A stretch of 64,000 nucleotides of DNA from Colius striatus (taxonomy: Eukaryota; Chordata; Aves; Coliiformes; Coliidae). Below the pieces are notes generated by a model. It was given only the letters and a program-made list of their open reading frames with translations. It had not been told where the DNA came from and ran no database searches. A program made the translations under genes and the position numbers. The DNA lies in NCBI RefSeq assembly GCF_028858725.1, contig NC_084768.1, positions 31,712,664-31,776,663 on the forward strand. The letters are read 5' to 3'. Within the stretch, counting starts at the first letter, position 1. Each line of letters begins with the position of its first letter. Shown piece by piece: positions 50,990 through 64,000 of the stretch.

Positions 50990-52060
50990 ATTGTTGCAAT
51001 AGATTCAAAGGCTTTAGCATTCAGTACATTTCAGGATGTGACTTTAAGTCCTGTATACCGAAAACTGTACCAAACTATACATGGCAGTTGCATGTTGTAT
51101 GATACTTGGTCACCAACTCCAATTGGAATGAACCCCACTTTGGTCAGAAAGTTATTAGAACACCCTGATCTGCATAATCTTGTAGAAAAAGTAAAGGGAG
51201 ATATTCATAAGCACCACAACACCCAAAACATACACTGAGTAATAAAGAGTACAAGAAGAAGGGACGTACCACTGGTGGGAAGCTCTGTTTGGATGGTCTC
51301 CAACTGCTAGTGGAATCTTTTAATCGACTGCTTCATCCTGTAGTAGTGGGATTTATACTGAATAACGAATGGTTAGTCTTGATAGTCGTTATTTACCTAA
51401 GAGTATGGCCCGTGACTCGCAACTTGGCACAAGTTAGAAGCTTGAACAGAACGTTTGTGCAAAAGGGTATCCTTTTAATGATCATGCTTTGCAAACGAAT
51501 TTGCAAGGATCAAGGGAAGGGGGGAATTGCTTCATAGGTAGATAGTCAGTTCAGGTTATGCTCATTAAAACTTCCAATATTAGTTAGAAAATCACACATA
51601 CAGTTTGATGAAACTGCCAGTCTTGTAAGCCCACAGACAGAGCTGTTAGAAAGACACAGCTGTTTCTTGTAACACAACTATTGCTTAGCACTGATAGTTT
51701 CAAGGCTGGTATGTACCTAAACAAAGTTATTATGGCAAAGCACTTATGGTAGTTCTACACTTGAACATTTGGACATTGTACACCACTGATAACTACAAGG
51801 CCTGCCTAGCCCTAAAGAAAACTGTTGTCTGGGATGGCAGAGGTTTTAAGGCCAGTTTTCAGCAAGGACCCAGGAATAAAGAAACATTGCAAGGAAAGAC
51901 TGGATCTTAATCCAACAGCGATCCCTAATGACCACTGAAGGAAGCAAGAGGACACCGAAAGAAACATAACAGAAGAGTAACTTGGGCGGACCAAGACAGA
52001 ACTGTGGGTGGGCCCTTTCCTGGAGATGTGATGAAAATTCATGTTTGTTGTAGATATAAG
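50990..52060 (+). mobile_element. Possible endogenous retrovirus remnant (env end plus LTR-like part)
   Basis: A stretch with short open frames, one with a strongly hydrophobic segment (VVVGFILNNEWLVLIVVIYL) like an envelope membrane anchor. It is followed by a polypurine-like run (AAGGGGGGAATTG near 51515) and then an LTR-like stretch with AATAAA near 51874. The order fits the 3' end of a retrovirus. No match to a named family is certain. It is fragmentary, broken and probably old; both ends are approximate. Confidence 0.3.
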
Positions 52061-52067
52061 CCCCTTC

Positions 52068-52300
52068 CAGGGCTCTCTCACCTCAGCAAAGAAGTTTTTC
52101 TTTGTATTTCTTTAGAACCTCTTCTGTTCCAGCTTGTCCCCATTGCCCCTTGTCCTATCACTGGCCATCACTGAGAGCAGCCTGGCTCCATCTCCCTCAC
52201 ACCCACCCTTTATGGATTTGTGAAGATGAATGAGGTCACCTCTCAGTCTCCTCCAAACCACAGAGCCTCAGCTCCCTCAGCCTTCCATCAGAAGGGAGAC
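52068..52300 (-). mobile_element. CR1 LINE fragment
   Basis: The + strand holds the inverted CR1 stretch CCCTTGTCCTATCACTGGCC, GGTCACCTCTCAGTCTCCTC and CTCAGCTCCCTCAGCCTTCC. The tail is missing and the copy is moderately diverged. It lies only about 0.1 kb from the amylase polyadenylation signal. Confidence 0.85.
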
Positions 52301-52398
52301 TTAAAACCCAGCACTGCGCTGACACCACCTGCCACGTGATCAAGTCACAATCCCATTCAGCAAGGGAAAAAGCATCACTCTTGTCTTTGGTTGCCATT

Positions 52399-52404
52399 TT
52401 TATT
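52399..52404 (-). promoter_or_regulatory. Amylase polyadenylation signal (AATAAA)
   Basis: AATAAA on the minus strand about 105 nt after the amylase stop codon, giving a very short 3' UTR, as is usual for amylase mRNAs. Confidence 0.75.
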
Positions 52405-52508
52405 CACCCCATACAGACAAGCACTCGTCCTGCAACGCCACAAATCGCTTCAGGGGCAAACACCGACCGTACAGAGCAACGGCACAAACACACTTTGAGC
52501 CGAGTTCG

Positions 52509-58314
<5,806 letters not shown>

Positions 58315-58356
58315 CCTCAGCTTCTCGATCAGCTGTGCTCCGCCTGTCCTATGTTC

Positions 58357-60149
58357 CTGCAAGAGGGTTGAGCACAGATTACAAAACTCACATTTACGAG
58401 GAAACAGCCATCTCTGGCATCACAACTTGTCGTCTTGTTTGAGGGTTGGATTCTAGCTAATCTATATGAACCTCCAACACTACCAGTACCTTTGTTCTTC
58501 TGAGGTTGGAATTCAGACATGGTCTCATCCAGGCTGTCTCTAGCGTGCCAAAAGTTGTACTTCTATTAGCACAATGCAAAAGGCAACCCCAAAAGGCAGA
58601 GGTGACTGAAAGGCAGTGTCATTTCTCATTTTAGTGTGTAATATTTTACATTCCTATTTATCCTTGAAAGGAATGGGTTTTTTTTTTCAATCTGTGTTAC
58701 TACAACTTGTGCCTGTTCAGACAGGGCTTTGGAGAAGTGGCACATTTCAAGGGCACATGGAAGTTAGAAGTACTGTGATGCTCTGCAATCAAGAAGTCTC
58801 CTCCTCCTCAGTGCCCAAGCTCAGAGTTCTGCAAAAGCACTGGAGGAGCTTTCCAGAGGAGGAAAGCAGGCTGCATCACCTTCTCATCAGCCATGCTAGG
58901 AGCCATACTTCCCAATTCATATAATGCTTATATTCACTTATACATGAACACAGATGGCAAGCCTATCAAAATTGCATCTCCTTTTTCTCTTCTGAAGACA
59001 GAGATAACAAAGCACAAGTTAATCAGCTATCCCCTATGGCTTACATTAACGCTATTTAGCATCTCATTCTGTACTCTTCATGTTTGAAAGTTGATTTAGA
59101 GAGTCTGAGGCAAAAATCAGTCTTGCAAGGAGACCTTTTGCAAACAAGAGGCTGAATTACTACATTCCCTAAATTAAAAACAAACAAATACACAATGTTC
59201 ATAATTTCTTCTGAGCATCAGCTCTTTGTCAAAAGCTCTTATACCACCGAAACAACACAGGGCAAAGATGGAATAAGGACATTTGGGGGTGCTGTCATAG
59301 CAAACCAAACCAAACCAAGTATTTGTTTGACACCAAACACTTCAGTGCAAGCTTAATCACAGGCCTTCAGGTTGGCTGCCTGAAAGAAACTGTTCCCAAC
59401 ACACACTTGGAAAGGCACTGCTGCAAACTCCAGCTTGTTATGATGAAGATATCCAAACAAAAGCCTATCGGGATTCTTACATGACTTGCACAAAATTACT
59501 CTCATTTTTATTTCAAGGAAAGGATGATCTGCATCTCTCAGGGAGTGGAGCTGCACCCTTTGGAGCATATTCAAGCACAACATACGCCAGTTTATGAAGT
59601 CTAAAACCTGCCTTCTGGAGCCTGTCCCTATCAGCTGTCACCATACTTCACAGGCAGAGTTATTTAGAATGAATCATGTGGTAAAAAGCACCTTGTTGCT
59701 CTGCTTGTGAATGACATTATTTACTTACAAATCTTTGTTAATTTGCATAAATTTCAGCCGTCAACCGCTTATGCAGTTGTTCTGTGTGCTTCCATTCTCA
59801 TGAAAGAGTGATTGTTTGCCCTGATAGGGAGAACACGTAGGAACAGAAAATGAGCCCAGCAAGTTTAATCTTCTCTGATGAGAGAGGCCACTTATCAGAT
59901 TGGCTATTTTTACTCACAGCAGCTTTGGAAATGTCACAAAAGTGAGGCCTGTATTCTCCTATAGGAGCAAAGATCTCAACAGATTGCAACTGAAGCAACA
60001 TGGAAGAGAACTGTTTGTAAACACCACCATCGCTGGGTCAAAGTCTGCGGTGTGAAACTCAGCTGCACCCCCTAAAGTCCCAGCACCAACGTTTACATTT
60101 GCAAAACGCTCAGCACAGGCCTGCTGAAGCCTCGGGTGTTAAAGGCCAC
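58357..60149. other. Amylase upstream region or 5' intron
   Basis: AT-rich single-copy DNA with no recognised gene or repeat. If the CpG island at 60.15-60.56 kb is the promoter, this is the first intron. Confidence 0.45.
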
Positions 60150-60560
60150 GGCAGGAACGTTGCTTCCACGTGAACCGCTGGTTACTCCGTGCAGGACGCG
60201 TCTGTTTCACACGGACACGCAACTCGGCTCGGGCTGCTGCTGCAGAGACGCGGCGCTGCCCTCCCGCAACCCGCCGGGGCTCTGCGGGGCCGCAGCCAGA
60301 AGCGCAGCGCAAACACCGGGCACAACTCAATACGTACGTTCCGGGGACCGCCGGGGCCATTCCCACGGGCCGCTCCGCTCCCGGCTCGCAGCCCCGCGGC
60401 GGCAGCGGCTGCCCGGCCCGGCCCGGCCCCTTCCGCTGGGGCGGAGCCGAGCGCTCCCCCTCCGCTCCCGCTGCCGGCTGCGCTGCACCGCCGACACAGC
60501 AGCCCGGCCGAAACACGCTGCTTTGGCTGAAGAGCTTATGTCACACCTGGCCCGGGCGGT
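60150..60560. promoter_or_regulatory. CpG-rich island, probable promoter
   Basis: A sharp rise in G, C and CpG within AT-rich surroundings, with stretches such as GGCGGCAGCGGCTGCCCGGC and GGGGCGGAGCCGAGCG. It lies 1.8 kb upstream of the first amylase coding exon, whose 5' UTR begins at a splice acceptor, so a noncoding amylase exon may start here. Weak minus-strand donor-like sites exist (GGAAC|gtacgt near 60338, GGCCAG|gtgtga near 60546). It could instead serve a rightward gene. Confidence 0.5.
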
Positions 60561-63500
60561 TTAGGACAACGTTATATTCTGGAAGGTAGCGACACCGGTG
60601 CTTTTGAGGAAAGAGAGCTCTCTGCTTATGCACTTCTCCCCCTCTTGAATGAGCAGAGCGTCGCCTTCCTCTTACCGTTCCTCACTGCTTTGAAAATGTA
60701 GTTGGCACTCAGTGGCCGCTTCATGTAATATGTTAACAGCTTGGTTCTGCACTTGCAGCTCGACGTGGGTGTTGGGACATACTATTCCTCTATTATAGAC
60801 CCTTTTTAATGTGCAATACACTGAGCCACACAGCTCTGTAAAAAAAAGGAAAAGTGGTTCTCGGCTGGGCATTAGGGCCCCTCATAGCTTCAGCTTCCAA
60901 GATCTGAAGGGATACCAAAGATGCAAACTACACAAGGTATGAAACATCTCAGTAAATTTTCCAAGTTACTATTGTCATACAAAATAGTTCATGTAGAATT
61001 TCTGAATGCACATTAACTCCACTTTGTAGGGAAACTATTACCTTCTTAAAAGCCAAATTTCTTTTCACATACTTAGTGAAGTCCTGAAAAGACAAAGTTT
61101 GAGGGGAAAGAAAATAAAAGCTCAAAGCACTGGAACTGAAAAGAAGCTTTAAATATCAAACACTCACTGAGGATACTGGAGAAATCTGTATGCTTCTTTT
61201 AAAATCCATGTTTTTAGAATGAAAAGCACACCAGAATGAATGCTGCCTTTCAACAAAAACTGACAAGGCACAAAGCTCGTTTATTTATAGAAAATTAATT
61301 CAGCTTCTGCTATGACAAGCTCTTTGCTCTACCAAGGATTCAGTTTATACAAGAGCACTACAGCAACATGCATGATTGTTAAGATTACCTGAGTCAGCCT
61401 CACCTTGCAAATGAGTGAGTACACACTGCGGTATGTCACAGTAAAATAAGCCTGCACCATGAGTGATCTCAGAAGACAGCCTTGATGACTTGTTCAAAAA
61501 ACAGGTAAAAATATCAGATCAAACAGAACAAATGCTCCAAGGGAAAGAAAAGCAAAACAAAAACCAACCAGCAGAAATGGGTATACTTAAAAAAAGCTCT
61601 CTTGGCTGGGTGGCAGAAGTTTCCTTGATAGATTATCAGTGTAGGAAGATGGTGGGAAGGAGTGTGCTTTACTTGCCCTTTAATAACATGACCTTAAATC
61701 CATTGGACTCTTGCCAGGTAAACATCATTCCAGTGTTCCCACATGGAAAGTGATACCAATCTTCTAGTATGTCACAAATCTTGCTATGTGACCTCAGAGC
61801 ACTCACTTTTCCTAAAGGCAGTTCAAGGATCACAGCTACACAGGTTTAGCACTTTTAGCTGCTACTCTTATTGAGTCTCACTAGTGATATTTTTCAAGAG
61901 TGGATGAACTCTAAAAGTTAATTAGAAGCAAAACCAGTGCTTAGTTTCACAGTACCAATCCATGCCTGTGCAGTAGTCCCCTTGCTGAGTCTCCAAGATG
62001 AGAAAAAGATGTACATTAAAAATGAGATTATCCTTGAATGTTCATTTGATCCTGAAACACTACCAGCTAAACATCACTCAAGGAGATACAGGTGAACACT
62101 CAGTCTGAATCATCCAGAACAAGCTGCACAGTTACAAGTGGACTGTTCACATCTTAAAGAAACGTGTCTTCCTCCTCCTTCCCACTCTCAAACCCCACAA
62201 TGAAACATAAGTCAAAATGAAGAGAAAGGAAATAATTTATTAGAGATTTCACAAGCAAACAAACAAACATACATTTGTCATGAGTCTTGTGACAGTTTAA
62301 AGATATCTGGAACTTTTAGGATGAGAAAACTTAGACTCTGCCTTAAATACTTTACAAACACTACTACGCACAGTTCAAGAGTCCCGGTGATTACAGTGCT
62401 TCTTCCCTCAGCTGGGTAATACTTGAAAGAGTTGGAACACAAAAGGGACCTGGAACATCACAAAGGCATGTTAAAAGTAAGAACAGCCAGAAAACAGTAG
62501 TGTTATGCCTTCTTTTGACAACTATATTGCAAGATGCTTAGCCTTCAGAAAAGCACCAAATGTCTGGAAATATCTGACTTGACAGATTGCATTAATTTTA
62601 TATTATCTGTAAGTCAAACTATGTAATATGAAACCCACAAGAAAAATATCTGAAGTCCCTGCCAACAACACTACCTCAGTGCAGGGAACACCCTAAAAAA
62701 GAAAAACCAGCAAGAAGGCAGCAGTGATTAACAGTTCAACACCAAGTACCCCATTGCCAGATGCTGTTAGATTTTCTTCTCAAGAAAGAAAAAAAAAAGT
62801 AAGGAATGTACAAACTAGAATCAACTACAGATTGTTTCTCATACACCAGGACAACAGTAATCATCAAGTGATCCAAAGCATTGGTCAGCCCTTCCATATT
62901 ATTAAGAATTGCACTGTGACATATTGTAACCAATGTGTTATTGTATTAAGATGACACCCTCAGTGTGAGCTCAGCACAGCTCAACACATGCCAACGGAAC
63001 ACTTCTAGCTCACACAAGCCAAGCAATTTCAACCATGTATCAGCAAGTTATATGATGCTTGAGGAAGAAGGTGGAAACCACCTCTTAAGACTGGGAACCT
63101 TCTTCGTGTCTATTCACACAACACAGACAGCTCATTGATGTTTTTGCTTATTTTTTCCCCCTGAAGTACCCTTTGCTTTTAAAATTACCAGCTTAGTTCA
63201 AGATCTAGAACCTGTAAACTCTTCCCCACATCTACTCTGTACAAAAACTTAGATGTAGTTGAGTTCTATGGGAAACATTGCACAAAAAAGGATACAACAA
63301 GAAAGGATACACTCTGCATGACAGTATTACTGCAGTATTACGCAGGAATGTTTCTAAAGAAGAACAGCAGAATGTGGTTTAATTTCACTTGATTCTCAAT
63401 ATTGCACACACAAAACTTTATGCTACCTATATTAAAAGCAAAATTGCTTCTAGCAAAACACAGTTTTGACCCTTGATGAGATTTTAATGAGGGCTGGTGA

Positions 63501-64000
63501 GGCCACCAACACTAAACTCTGTACTAAGAAGCAAATATGTTTTTTGATAACTGGAACTCCTAGGCCAACGAGATTTTTCTGTCCCTTTAATTCTCCTTCA
63601 AGTCTTGGCCGTTTTACAGACTCAATTTTCCCCATCAGATCCAAAACCCAATTATGTTTCCATTCAAGTCACTGAAGAAGCTGGAAACCTCTCAACATCA
63701 TTTCCTTCTGTATCATATATATATAATATTTCTTTTCTCCACAAAAACTGCATTTTAGTTGCAGAAAAAAAACAGTTACCTCAAATATTAACTGCAACTT
63801 TTGACAGCCCATCAAGGAAAACCACTTCATCCAGTAAGGAGTTACATAGCATTTGCATAAACCATAAGTATTATTTTCTCTCCAAAGGATATTGCCTCTG
63901 CAGAGAAAATAATAATTAAAAGCTAATTGCAAGAACATTCTTGAATGTAACAGTTTCTTACTGTTAAAAACAAACATAAGTTTAACTTATGTCCATTTAG
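60561..64000. other. AT-rich region with no recognised gene
   Basis: A minus-strand AATAAA near 62236 (TTTATT on +) might end a leftward gene entering from the right; in human RNPC3 adjoins the amylase cluster, but no RNPC3 coding sequence is visible here. A Lys-rich minus-strand open frame (63450-63690, containing IESVKRPRLEGELKGQKNL) lacks convincing splice sites. Another + strand frame (61463-61753) resembles nothing known. I leave these unannotated. Confidence 0.4.

Noticed and set aside
60139-60589. Overlapping Ala/Arg/Pro-rich frames on both strands
   Set aside because: They are explained by the CpG island composition; no homology or splice support.

Overview
The window is nuclear DNA from a bird. 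The evidence is intron-rich vertebrate genes, several CR1 LINE copies ending in the usual bird 3' tail (repeats of ATTCTATG), compact GC-rich genes and AT-rich intergenic tracts. I do not name a species. Most of the window is one conserved block that in human lies on chromosome 1p34.2, joined to an amylase gene that in human lies on 1p21.

Layout. 1-4376 (-): CDC20, lacking only its last exons, which run off the left edge. 4377-4971: a compact cell-cycle-type promoter squeezed between CDC20 and MPL. 4972-10503 (-): MPL, the thrombopoietin receptor, 12 coding exons, 618 aa. 12886-24652 (-): TIE1, the endothelial receptor tyrosine kinase, 23 coding exons, 1119 aa. 28387-32453 (+): orthologue of human C1orf210/TEMP, 363 aa, carrying a leucine-rich-repeat ectodomain that the short human protein lacks. 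37813-38475 (-): TMEM125, one coding exon, 220 aa. 38.5-52.5 kb: gene-poor DNA with CR1 copies, a probable retroviral fossil and one orphan coiled-coil-like exon. 52509-58314 (-): alpha-amylase, 10 exons, 512 aa, all catalytic residues present. 60.15-60.56 kb: a CpG-rich island, probably the amylase-side promoter. 60.6-64 kb: AT-rich DNA in which I recognise no gene.

I assembled exon chains by hand from splice sites and reading phase. For MPL, TIE1, the C1orf210 orthologue and amylase the coding exons add up to an exact multiple of three with no internal stop. The genes do not form a pathway. MPL (megakaryocyte and stem-cell cytokine receptor) and TIE1 (endothelial and early haematopoietic receptor) are neighbours with related expression. 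CDC20 is the mitotic APC/C activator, and amylase is a secreted digestive enzyme.

The most notable points are: a Cys in MPL where mammals have the autoinhibitory juxtamembrane Trp (human W515); the LRR ectodomain of the C1orf210 orthologue; the CDC20 promoter lying inside what must be MPL 3' sequence; and the unassigned exon at 48967-49093.
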